Positions 1-6,798 of a DNA stretch of 13,673 bases are shown piece by piece. Position numbers and translations under genes: made by a program. How positions within the stretch are numbered: the stretch's first letter is position 1; the number at the start of each line of letters is the position of its first letter. This stretch comes from an uncultured Eubacteriales bacterium (lineage in GTDB: Bacteria; Bacillota_A; Clostridia; Oscillospirales; Oscillospiraceae). Below the pieces are notes generated by a model. The model did not search any database. It saw only the letters and a program-made list of their open reading frames with translations, and was not told the origin of the DNA. The stretch is taken from NCBI GenBank assembly GCA_949742895.1, contig CATJRT010000269.1:1-13673 (forward strand). The letters are read 5' to 3'.

Positions 1-1120
1 CAGGCACGATGGTGGAAACGCTATCGCCCTTTTTGGCGGCGTGAACCGCAATGATGGATCTTCCGTTTCTGGCATGGATGGCTCCCTCCGCCGTGTCGTT
101 CTGGCCCCCGCTGCCGCTGTACTGGCGGGATCCGATACTCTCGGAGCACACCTGACCGGTGAGATCCACCTGTAGACAGGTGTTGATGGACACCATATTG
201 TCGTTTCTCGCAATCACCACCGGATCATTGAGGATTTTCGCATCCATCAACTGAACACAGGGATTTTCATGGATGAACTCATAAAGCTGTGCATCGCCGT
301 ACACAAAGGCCGCCACTATTTTACCTGGGAATAGGGTCTTCTTCCGCCCGGTAATCACCCGTTCCCTGGCCAACTCCACAATGGAGGACGAGAGCATTTC
401 CGTGTGCACACCCAGATCCTTTTTTCCGTGGAGTGCTTTGGCCACCGAATTGGGAATGGCACCGATTCCAAGCTGGATAGTGTCTCCATCGTTCACCAGA
501 GCAGCCACGTTCCTGCCAATGGCCATGTCTGTTTCACTCAAGGGTATTTCGGGCAGCAGTTGGGGTTTTGTGTCCACCTCGTACAAATAGTCGATCTCGC
601 TAATGTGTACCTCATTGTCGCCATAGACGTTGGGCAGGTTGGGGTTGACCTCCATCATCACAATATCCGCCCGCTCCATCATCTGCCGCTCATAGGCCAG
701 TGACAGGGGCAGACGCACAAAGCCGTGCCGATCCATGGGCGTGCAGCCGGAGATAAAAACGCTCACCCGCTCATGGGGGAACCGCTCGGTCATGGCATGA
801 TAATGCACCGGAGTGTATGACACAATCTCCGGGGCCCCCTTGCGGTTCCCGGACATATAAAACCAGGGATTGCAACGGATCCTGCCATAGCAGGCCGGAT
901 CGTTCAAACACAGGAAGGGCGGCAGGCGGTCACTTCCGCTGTTATACAGCTCTATAGGACGGGTCAGTCGGGGCACAATGGTGTGCAGCTGGGCAAGGAA
1001 CGTTTCCGGTTCCTGGCCCGCGCCCCCGGTCACTATCACGCCACCGTCCGGCACCAACTCCAGTGCCCGCGCTGGGGAAATCAGCTTTTCCCGGTACATC
1101 CTCTCATAGGTATTCAGCAT
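1..1120 (-). CDS. Family-I CoA-transferase, 4-hydroxybutyrate/butyryl-CoA:acetate type (partial, C-terminus off the left edge)
   Basis: The first 373 residues are visible, of the roughly 430-450 usual for this family (acetyl-CoA hydrolase/transferase fold). These enzymes move CoA between a short acyl-CoA, often acetyl-CoA, and a carboxylic acid through a glutamyl-CoA intermediate in the cytoplasm. Visible signatures are VYGDNEVHISEID (166-178), the glycine-rich QLGIGAIPNSVA (216-227), GVHTEML (237-243) and SESIGSRQYSGSGGQ (326-340). E241 in GVHTEM aligns by my recollection with the catalytic Glu238 of Clostridium aminobutyricum AbfT, so the enzyme is probably active. The start is ATG at 1120 with GGGAGG just upstream. 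It is the third gene of the sigma-54-controlled operon, 15 bases after the dehydrogenase stop. The acyl group cannot be read from sequence: 4-hydroxybutyrate, butyrate and other hydroxy acids are all possible. Family call is secure, substrate is not. Confidence 0.9.
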   Translation of the reverse strand, partial: MLNTYERMYREKLISPARALELVPDGGVIVTGGAGQEPETFLAQLHTIVPRLTRPIELYNSGSDRLPPFLCLNDPACYGRIRCNPWFYMSGNRKGAPEIVSYTPVHYHAMTERFPHERVSVFISGCTPMDRHGFVRLPLSLAYERQMMERADIVMMEVNPNLPNVYGDNEVHISEIDYLYEVDTKPQLLPEIPLSETDMAIGRNVAALVNDGDTIQLGIGAIPNSVAKALHGKKDLGVHTEMLSSSIVELARERVITGRKKTLFPGKIVAAFVYGDAQLYEFIHENPCVQLMDAKILNDPVVIARNDNMVSINTCLQVDLTGQVCSESIGSRQYSGSGGQNDTAEGAIHARNGRSIIAVHAAKKGDSVSTIVP

Positions 1121-1135
1121 TGTCGCCTCCCTTCG

Positions 1136-2095
1136 TCAAAGCTTTCCGTGGAGACGGAGAAGTTCCAGCAGCATATTGTCCCGGAACCGAATAATCTCCT
1201 CATTGGTCCGGCCGCATGAGGGCTCCCGGTGCACCATCTCCTCCAGCACCCCCTTCTGGGCGAACTCCGACCAGCCCTCCGGAAATTTGCTCCAGGTGGC
1301 CATATCGGCCAGCCACGTTTCCGCCGAGGGCGACATATGATCGTGGGCGTGGCGGAAGCCTCCCGCGCCTCCGGCTAACTGGTTCACCAGATTGGGTCCC
1401 ATGATGGCCCAGCGCAGACCCGGCCCAAAACACACCGCCTTGTCCACGTCCTCAATGGAACACACACCTTTTTGTACCAGATCGGTGGCCTCCCGGGCCA
1501 GGGCGATCTGAAGTCGGTTTGCGATAAAGCCCAGCGTTTCCCGGTTCAGCACGATGGGTTCCTTCCCGATTTCGGTGTAAAACGCCTTAGCAGTGTCCAC
1601 GGCCTCCTGGCTTGTCTGCTCCCCCTTGGTGATCTCTACCAGGGGAATCAGCAGCGGCGGGTTGTAGGGGTGACCGCCCAGACAGCGATGGGGGTATTGG
1701 GACGCCTTGGCAATTTTGGTGATCAGCAGGCCTGAGGTGCTGCTGGCGTAGATTGCGTCCCGGGGGGCAGAGCGGTCTACCGCCTCCATAATGCTCCGCT
1801 TGACGCTGTAGTTTTCCGGCCCCGACTCCTGGATAAAATCAACGCTCTCCACCGCCTTGGACAGGTTGGTCGTGTATTCAATTCGGGCCATGGCCTGCTC
1901 CACATCTTCGGTGGTCAGGAAACCCTTCTCGGCCAGGAATCCAAGATCCCGGCGAATGCGGTGCTGGGCATCAGTCAGGAATTCCTCTTTGATATCATAC
2001 AATCGCACGCTGCAACCGCGCCTGGCAAAGCAGGCCGCCCAGCTCGCGCCAATAACGCCCGCTCCAAGGCAGGCCACAGTCTGGATTTTTTTCAT
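1136..2095 (-). CDS. 3-hydroxyacyl-CoA dehydrogenase-fold NAD-dependent dehydrogenase (carnitine / L-gulonate 3-dehydrogenase-like)
   Basis: A 319-residue protein with the N-terminal Rossmann domain and C-terminal helical domain of the 3-hydroxyacyl-CoA dehydrogenase superfamily. Residues 9-16 carry the dinucleotide-binding CLGAGVIG. SSTSGL (118-123), GGHPYNPPLLIPLVEI (140-155) and FIANRLQ (190-196) supply the usual Ser, His-Glu and Asn active-site set (about S121, H142, E154, N193). The C-terminal FGPGLRWAIMG (223-233) and the following GG..GFRH resemble L-carnitine dehydrogenase and lambda-crystallin/gulonate 3-dehydrogenase more than fatty-acid enzymes, so the substrate may be a free 3-hydroxy acid rather than an acyl-CoA. 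The length, about 320, fits that subgroup. ATG at 2095 is preceded by AAGGAG. It sits second in the operon, 15 bases after the preceding stop. The superfamily is certain, the exact reaction is inferred. Confidence 0.88.
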   Translation of the reverse strand: MKKIQTVACLGAGVIGASWAACFARRGCSVRLYDIKEEFLTDAQHRIRRDLGFLAEKGFLTTEDVEQAMARIEYTTNLSKAVESVDFIQESGPENYSVKRSIMEAVDRSAPRDAIYASSTSGLLITKIAKASQYPHRCLGGHPYNPPLLIPLVEITKGEQTSQEAVDTAKAFYTEIGKEPIVLNRETLGFIANRLQIALAREATDLVQKGVCSIEDVDKAVCFGPGLRWAIMGPNLVNQLAGGAGGFRHAHDHMSPSAETWLADMATWSKFPEGWSEFAQKGVLEEMVHREPSCGRTNEEIIRFRDNMLLELLRLHGKL

Positions 2096-2110
2096 CGTTA
2101 TGCGCTCCTT

Positions 2111-3172
2111 TCAGTTCTGCGGCAACGATTTTATCCCAGAAACTGTTTCATCCAGTACCTGGAAGAAGCGCAGGCCCGTCTCCATGGGAATCACGGCCTT
2201 GAACTGCTCAGCGGCCTTCACCACCGCCACCACCATGTCACTGTACGGGGTGGGAATGCCCAGATCTCGTCCAGCGGCACTCACCTGACCGTCAATAGCA
2301 TCGATCTCCGTCCGGCGGCCCTTCTCCAGATCCTGAAGCATACTGGCCTTCAGCTTGCGGTGCGGGTTCCAGATCTCGCGAATTCTCTGCTTCTTTTCCG
2401 GCAGCTCGGACAGGCTGTTCAATTCCTGTTCCTCCAGATCGTACTGATCCAGCTTCTCCATATGGTAACCCTTGGCATGGCAGCACTTGATGGCCTCATC
2501 CATAATATGGGCCGCGCAGTTCAGAGCTGTGTCATTGTCCAGCACATCCCCGAAGGTACAGCCTAAAGCGGCGGACATACCGCTCATGGCAGCGTTGATC
2601 ATCACCTTTAGCCAGCGTTCCCCCATCAGGTGGCTTGTAATATTGCATACGCCTGCCTGTCCTAAGAATTTCTGCACTTCCAGCAGCCTTGGAGTGACCT
2701 CCCCGCTGGGTTCTCCCAGGATGAACAGGACCTTGTTTTGCATCGAGTCGGCGTCGGAAGTGCACTCCACCACGCCGGGTGCCTTCCAGGTGGCACCGAA
2801 CATCACAATGCCACCCATCGTGCGCTCCCAGCCCACATATTTGGCCACAGTTTCCTCCGGAATCCCGTTTTGCAGGGTAAGCACAATGCTGTTTTTGTCC
2901 AAGTGGGGTAGCAGGCTCTCCAGAGCCTCTCGGCTGGCGGTCTGCTTGCACAACAAGATGACCAGATCGTAAATCCCTGTCATCTGCGTCGGAGTCAAAG
3001 CGACCGCCGGTATGTTGAACTCCAGCGTCCCGGATACTGTGGCCCCTTTTTCGTTCAGGGCCTTCACGTTTTCCACGAAGGAATCGATCAGATCCACTGT
3101 TCCCCCGTTTTTCAAAATCAATGCCCCCGTTGTCATGCCGATAGAACCGGCACCCATGATTGCAGCACGCAT
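2111..3172 (-). CDS. Ketopantoate reductase (ApbA/PanE) family dehydrogenase
   Basis: A 353-residue protein with the PanE fold, an NAD(P)H-dependent reductase family for 2-keto acids. Seen are the Rossmann motif MGAGSIG (6-12), LVILLCKQ (70-77), LTLQNGIP (98-105), the conserved lysine in ERWLKVMINAAMSG (185-198, K189) and the C-terminal SMLQDLEKGRRTEID (277-291), which carries the substrate-contacting Ser/Glu pair. It is longer than biosynthetic PanE (about 300), with an insertion near 235-270 rich in Glu, Leu and Lys. It sits first in a catabolic operon with a CoA-transferase and has no pantothenate neighbours. A role in pantothenate synthesis is therefore unlikely; a 2-hydroxy-acid or related dehydrogenase step is the better guess. 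The start is ATG 3172 with TTAGGAGG eight or so bases upstream, about 30 bases below the predicted sigma-54 transcription start. Confidence 0.87.
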   Translation of the reverse strand: MRAAIMGAGSIGMTTGALILKNGGTVDLIDSFVENVKALNEKGATVSGTLEFNIPAVALTPTQMTGIYDLVILLCKQTASREALESLLPHLDKNSIVLTLQNGIPEETVAKYVGWERTMGGIVMFGATWKAPGVVECTSDADSMQNKVLFILGEPSGEVTPRLLEVQKFLGQAGVCNITSHLMGERWLKVMINAAMSGMSAALGCTFGDVLDNDTALNCAAHIMDEAIKCCHAKGYHMEKLDQYDLEEQELNSLSELPEKKQRIREIWNPHRKLKASMLQDLEKGRRTEIDAIDGQVSAAGRDLGIPTPYSDMVVAVVKAAEQFKAVIPMETGLRFFQVLDETVSGIKSLPQN

Positions 3173-3212
3173 GGTATAAAACCTCCTAACATTTTTGTCT
3201 GCTTAGTACATA

Positions 3213-3228
3213 CGCAAAGGGTGTGCCA
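3213..3228 (-). promoter_or_regulatory. Sigma-54 (RpoN) -24/-12 promoter of the catabolic operon
   Basis: On the minus strand the site reads TGGCACACCCTTTGCG. It matches the consensus TGGCACRNNNNTTGCW at every defined base but the last, with the GG and GC elements at the obligatory spacing. Transcription should start near 3203, leaving about a 30-base leader before the AGGAGG and ATG at 3172. The adjacent gene encodes a sigma-54 activator, which independently supports the call. Confidence 0.88.
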
Positions 3229-3249
3229 ACTTATTTTTGCCATTTCCCA

Positions 3250-3272
3250 CAGTGTTTTGGCACTTAACACTG
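3250..3272. repeat. Small inverted repeat between activator site and promoter
   Basis: CAGTGTT and AACACTG form a 7-bp perfect inverted repeat around a 9-base spacer, centred about 33 bases upstream of the -24 element. The arms partly resemble those of the larger palindrome (AACACCTG/CAGGTGTT). It could be a secondary regulator site or chance; there is no direct support for binding. Confidence 0.3.
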
Positions 3273-3288
3273 AAAAAATGTAGTTATA

Positions 3289-3331
3289 AAATAACACCTG
3301 TTGTGTGTGGGCAACACAACAGGTGTTATTT
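3289..3331. promoter_or_regulatory. Perfect 18-bp inverted repeat, probable upstream activator site for the sigma-54 regulator
   Basis: Arms 3289-3306 and 3314-3331 are exact reverse complements (AAATAACACCTGTTGTGT) around a 7-base loop. The centre lies about 82 bases upstream of the -24 element, near -107 from the predicted start. This is the usual place for the DNA site of a Fis-type bacterial enhancer-binding protein. It is not GC-rich and lacks a clean T tract on the minus strand, so a terminator is less likely, especially as two terminators already precede it. The assignment to the 3478-4878 regulator is inferred from position. Confidence 0.65.
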
Positions 3332-3347
3332 CCAACCAACCTCGATC

Positions 3348-3384
3348 AAAAAATGCCGACCCGGAAGCACCTCCGGGCCGGCAT
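3348..3384 (-). terminator. Rho-independent terminator of the sigma-54 regulator gene
   Basis: The arms 3353-3365 and 3372-3384 pair over 13 positions with a single G-T type mismatch around a 6-base loop. On the minus strand the stem is followed at once by six T residues (3348-3353). It lies about 95 bases beyond the regulator stop and ends its transcript before the operon promoter region. Confidence 0.85.
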
Positions 3385-3391
3385 AAGCCGG

Positions 3392-3449
3392 AAAAACATG
3401 ACCGTCAGCTGGAACACGGACAAACCGCACCCCGGCTGACGGTCATGTT
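3392..3449 (-). terminator. First of two stacked terminators after the sigma-54 regulator
   Basis: The 15-bp perfect arms AACATGACCGTCAGC (3395-3409) and its complement (3435-3449) enclose a 25-base loop. On the minus strand the stem runs into five T residues (3392-3396). The loop is large for a terminator, so this could also be a protein-binding palindrome. Its place, 29 bases after the regulator stop, favours termination. Confidence 0.55.
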
Positions 3450-3477
3450 GTCATAGTTGTGGGAACTCCGCATGAAA

Positions 3478-4878
3478 TTAGATGGTAACATGGATCTGAT
3501 ACCGCTTGATTTTAGAGTAGAGCGCAGTGCGATCGATGCCCAGTGCCCGGGCCGCAGCACTCTTATTGCCTTTGGCGTTGATGAGTGCCGCCAGAATAGC
3601 CTCCTTTTCTGCCTGCTCAACACTCTGCTTCAAATTTACCGAGTAGACAGAATCTGACAGGTCGGGAGCCTGCGCCATGCGGGAAAGCAGAAATTTGAAG
3701 TCCCTGTTTGTAAGCTCGCCTGCCTGCTTAAGCACGCAAGCCCGTTCAATGGCGTGCTGAAGTTCCCGGACATTTCCAGGCCACGGGTAACTACGCAGCA
3801 GATCATAGGCACTTTCATCCATGTGGAGGATGTTGGTTCCATTGGTCAGATTACATGCGGCGATGAAATGAGAGCAGAGCTGAGGTAGATCCTCCAGGCG
3901 GGACTTCAGCGACGGGGCGGCTATTTCCATAGAGTTCAGACGATAAAACAGATCCTGCCGGAACTTTCCCTCGTCCACCAGCTTCCAGAGATCGTGGTTG
4001 GTACTGCTGAGCACACGGATATTCAACGGGATGGTTTTATTGCTGCCCAGCGGCTCTACCTGGTGCTCTTGGAGCACCCGCAACAACTTGGACTGAAGCT
4101 CCATCGGCATCTCCGCAATTTCGTCCAGCAGGATTGTCCCTCCGTTGGCCATATCAAATTTACCCTTTTTCCCCATCCTGTTTGCCCCTGTAAACGCGCC
4201 GGGGGCATAGCCAAATAGCTCCGATTCCAAAAGATCCTTCGGGATTGAGGCACAGTTGATTTTAACAAAAGGGGCGTTTTTTCGAAGGCTACAGGCACAG
4301 ATCGCGTCCGCGATCAATTCCTTGCCAGTTCCCGTCTCCCCAGTAATGCACACGGAGATGTCGGAGTTCGCCACCCGCTCAATCGTCCGGCGCAGCTCAC
4401 GCATCACCTGCGACTGCCCAATCAGCCGGGCGATGACCTGATCCTTCTGGGAATGCTCTCCACCACTTTTCTGTAGGCGCATTGCCTCGTCAGCCACCTC
4501 AAAAAGCTGTTTAAAGCTGGTAAACGTAGTGATGCCTACCGCGCCGATAACCATCCCGTCCCGCCATACCGGAGTACGGCTGCATACATTGCTGGATTCC
4601 CAATCAAGTCCCCGGTCAGGGTAATATACCCGGATACAGTTGCTTTTCGCTTCCCTGTTCTCGACTACCAAGGGAAGTTCCGACCATGGGAGAATATCAG
4701 ATACCTGCTGCCCGATGATATCCGTCCTGAGCATCCCCAGCGCGTCGGCATATTGTTTGTTGATATAGACAATGCGGTTTGAACCGTCAATCGCAATGAA
4801 ATAAGGCAGCGATTCAAAAACTGCCCTAGCAAAGTCCGCAAACTCTGGACTCTGTTCAAAGTCAATCAAGGAATCCAC
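3478..4878 (-). CDS. Sigma-54-dependent transcriptional activator with PAS sensor domain
   Basis: A 466-residue enhancer-binding protein. An N-terminal PAS domain (about 14-120, with FIAIDGSNRIVYINK at 27-41) should sense a ligand or metabolic state. The AAA+ domain (about 152-385) is complete: Walker A GETGTGKE (180-187), the sigma-54-contacting GAFTGA loop (227-232), Walker B GGTILLDEI (246-254), SSTN (291-294), FRQDLFYRL (307-315) and GNVREL (368-373). A C-terminal Fis-type helix-turn-helix covers about 437-460 (NKSAAARALGIDRTALYSKI). All residues needed for ATP use and sigma-54 contact appear present. Translation starts at GTG 4878 behind AAAGGAGGG. The target is very probably the adjacent operon, which has its own -24/-12 promoter and palindrome. 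The ligand is unknown. There is no receiver domain, so it is not a classical two-component response regulator. Confidence 0.95.
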   Translation of the reverse strand: MDSLIDFEQSPEFADFARAVFESLPYFIAIDGSNRIVYINKQYADALGMLRTDIIGQQVSDILPWSELPLVVENREAKSNCIRVYYPDRGLDWESSNVCSRTPVWRDGMVIGAVGITTFTSFKQLFEVADEAMRLQKSGGEHSQKDQVIARLIGQSQVMRELRRTIERVANSDISVCITGETGTGKELIADAICACSLRKNAPFVKINCASIPKDLLESELFGYAPGAFTGANRMGKKGKFDMANGGTILLDEIAEMPMELQSKLLRVLQEHQVEPLGSNKTIPLNIRVLSSTNHDLWKLVDEGKFRQDLFYRLNSMEIAAPSLKSRLEDLPQLCSHFIAACNLTNGTNILHMDESAYDLLRSYPWPGNVRELQHAIERACVLKQAGELTNRDFKFLLSRMAQAPDLSDSVYSVNLKQSVEQAEKEAILAALINAKGNKSAAARALGIDRTALYSKIKRYQIHVTI

Positions 4879-4983
4879 AAAGCGAGCCCTCCTTTACCGC
4901 TTAACCCAACAACGCACTGTCGCCAGCCATTTTGCCGTAGCCTGTAATGCAAAACGTTTTTATTTGAAAAAGGTTTTTAAAAT

Positions 4984-5012
4984 AGTTTAGCATATCGGCC
5001 TGCACATTTCAA
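4984..5012 (-). promoter_or_regulatory. Candidate sigma-70-type promoter for the sigma-54 regulator
   Basis: The minus strand shows TTGAAA (5012-5007), a 17-base spacer and TAAACT (4989-4984), matching 5 of 6 and 4 of 6 consensus bases. The start would be near 4977, giving about a 100-base AT-rich leader before the GTG. No better match was found in the upstream gap. An AT-rich region like this can give chance matches. Confidence 0.42.
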
Positions 5013-5063
5013 GTGCCATAGGCTCCTGATGGGGCAAGGGATAGAGACCGATACCCACTGTCA

Positions 5064-5501
5064 TTAAATTAAGGATTTCCTGTGCCTAAAAAAGTGACCG
5101 CTACCCGTTCCACTGGTGATTTTGTTCTCTACCGCCCACGCCACAACTTGCGCATAGTTGGCATTGTCGGGAGCATCGGTAAAATCAGCCTTGCAAACAG
5201 GCGCGGAGCTTTCAGCCGCTTTCCACATATCTCCCATTGTCATGATGCGGCTACAGTCTACATTTGTGCCGAAGGTGAAACCGGACACCAAGCCCTTTTC
5301 AGTGGCCCGCAGAGCGGCCTCGTAGAAGTAGTCGGCGGGTTTAATAAGGGGTTTAGCTGCTGTCGGATCTGGGGAGCCGTTAGTGCGCCACGGGTGGGTC
5401 AAAATCTGAGTCTTACTGCAAGTTGCGCCCAGAGAGGTTGTGGTCTTGTTGGTGCCAATAGTGATACCCTTGTCTACCACCCATTGTACCGCATACGCAC
5501 A
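5064..5501 (-). pseudogene. Decayed fragment of an S-layer-homology (SLH) domain protein
   Basis: The minus-strand frame encodes three recognisable SLH repeats in a row. The first is around YAVQWVVDKGITIGTN, the second around DYFYEAALRATEKGLVSG and the third around NYAQVVAWAVENKITSGTG. SLH repeats anchor exported proteins to the cell-wall polymer. The frame has no plausible start with a ribosome site: GTG 5480 falls inside the first repeat and homology extends upstream to about 5501. There is no signal peptide. The third repeat is cut off after GTGSGHF and ends in an unrelated short tail, so its usual TCTR.QIVTFLYR part is missing. Several conserved positions are changed. This looks like the remaining C-terminal part of a longer surface protein and not a working gene. 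Confidence 0.75.
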
Positions 5502-6060
5502 GCAGTCGCCGGACCTGACATTGGGAAAACTCGAGAAAACAGTTAATGTGTCTGAATTGACTCATTTATGCGTAAGTGCAGATAAGTGGCCAGATTCACC
5601 CGACTAAAGTCACCAAAAGATAGATGCATTTTTGCTTCTCCCCACCGTGAATGGTGTTTGGAAGTTTGCAATCCGGCACTTTTTCTAAAGCATCAATTAC
5701 ATGGTCGCTGACTATGTACAGATTTGGCCTCAAATTCGACCTATTGACAAAGTGGCGAAAAAAGAACTTAGGTATCCCCCCTTTGTGGCGACACACCATA
5801 CCACACTCCGGCGGGAATATCCATCTCAAATGGCGAGAATTATCAGTTCAGACATATATTTTTTCGCTTGGGCTGACGGTCCTTTTCTTTGTAGACAGCG
5901 GTGCAATCCGCAATCTCTCATCGTAGCCTCTCACAACGTAATTTTTAACGCGGATGGTTTTGGCTCAGCGAGTTCCTCCCTTGCTTACTGCGGCGCAAAT
6001 TCTGCGTGGCGCGCCTCTTTCTGTACTGCACTTTTTCTCCCCTTTAGGGGCAGGGGGAGC

Positions 6061-6151
6061 CGGGGCAACGCCCCGACGAGTGCGGGCAGCGTATAGCTGG
6101 ACGCGATGCTTGCCCCTCCCAAAAGGGGGGCTTCCGCCCCAACGGGGCGTT
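6061..6151. repeat. Cluster of three short G/C hairpins
   Basis: Within 91 bases there are three small stem-loops: CGGGGC-aac-GCCCCG (6061-6075), GCCCCTCCC-aaaa-GGGGGGC (6113-6132, imperfect) and CGCCCC-aac-GGGGCG (6137-6151). The first and third share the same AAC loop with G and C arms swapped. None is followed by a T tract, so they are not obvious terminators. Confidence 0.55.
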
Positions 6152-6484
6152 TCTGCAATGCCAACACTTCCATAGTACTGCGGCGAGACTGTCCCGGTTT
6201 CGGGCTTTCCACGGCTGTGAAGGGGCGGGTTCTTGCACTCAGCTTGTGCAAAAATTTTCTTGCGCGGCGCAAGGAATGGCAACCTCCTATGCCGAGCCGT
6301 TGCCCTGCGGCGGAGGGGCTTAGTTGTTCCTGCCTGCCTTGTTCATAGATCTCCCCGCCGCCTCGCGTGGGGGCGTGCCCCCAGGAAACAGAGAGCGGGG
6401 GCTGCTCTTGGATGCAATACGCGCTGCTGGTCCGCCGGACGCGGTGATCCTGATATCGCTTGCCCCGCCGAATAACCCCCTTCT

Positions 6485-6522
6485 GTTCCAGGGCGACGGC
6501 CCCCGTGCCGCCGTCCTGGAAC
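6485..6522. repeat. 16-bp imperfect inverted repeat
   Basis: The arms 6485-6500 and 6507-6522 match at 14 of 16 positions around a 6-base CCCCGT loop; the outer 8 bp (GTTCCAGG/CCTGGAAC) are perfect. There is no T tract on either strand. It may be a structured RNA element or a recombinase or relaxase site of the surrounding element; the sequence does not decide. Confidence 0.4.
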
Positions 6523-6695
6523 AACGGCAGTTTACCGCGATGGTTTTCATGGACGGCCAGCATTCCCCTTTCTGCTTTGCACTGCTGCTCAGGAAGCTGT
6601 ACCCGTAAACAGGATGGGCGTTGGGTGGACGCTGAACAGCGCGTTGCCGTGATTAAAACGCTCTCCTAAAGCATGATACCTCTTTCGTAAACTCC

Positions 6696-6737
6696 AAAAA
6701 GAACCACACTGTCAGCCTGACAGCGTGGTTCTTTTTT
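6696..6737. terminator. Bidirectional rho-independent terminator
   Basis: GAACCAC (6701-6707) pairs with 6725-6731 and CTGTCA (6709-6714) with 6718-6723, with one A/C mismatch between and a three-base loop. The stem is flanked by A5 on the left and T6 on the right, so it can stop transcription from either side. For the esterase gene on the minus strand it lies about 60 bases beyond the stop codon. Confidence 0.85.
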
Positions 6738-6798
6738 ACGCTATACTTTCCAACGCCATTTCAATGTGCGAAGCTACGCCCCGAAAACCAAGCCCTTT

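Larger units (their letters stand above)
5541..6690. other. Gene-poor stretch with hairpins, probable mobile-element debris
   Basis: No intact gene can be supported here. Open frames exist on both strands but lack ribosome binding sites, overlap one another and have Arg/Pro/Gly-rich composition typical of non-coding GC-rich DNA. A 77-codon minus-strand frame (5596-5829) begins at TTG without a Shine-Dalgarno and matches nothing I recognise. Between 5985 and 6560 the sequence is full of short G- and C-runs and small hairpins. The overall look, including translations such as the minus-strand frame at 5985-6563, recalls non-coding segments of clostridial integrative elements. That is an impression, not an identification. 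Confidence 0.4.

Noticed and set aside
170..172. Gln317 in NTCLQVDL of the CoA-transferase, at a position where some related transferases have Glu, suggesting a dead enzyme.
   Set aside because: As I recall it, AbfT of Clostridium aminobutyricum also has Gln here, and its catalytic Glu238 lies in GIHSEM. The equivalent E241 (GVHTEM) is present in this protein.
3258..3273. TGGCAC on the plus strand inside the intergenic region, as a sigma-54 promoter pointing at the regulator.
   Set aside because: No TTGC follows at the -12 position, and no plus-strand gene lies downstream.
5013..5018. TGGCAC on the minus strand upstream of the regulator, as a possible second sigma-54 promoter for autoregulation.
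   Set aside because: The nearest GC element (in TGTGCA) is two bases too far downstream, and -24/-12 spacing is strict.
5985..6563. A 192-codon minus-strand frame and several overlapping plus-strand frames in the hairpin-rich region.
   Set aside because: No ribosome site, low-complexity Arg/Pro/Gly composition, overlapping frames on both strands and passage through multiple hairpins argue against coding.
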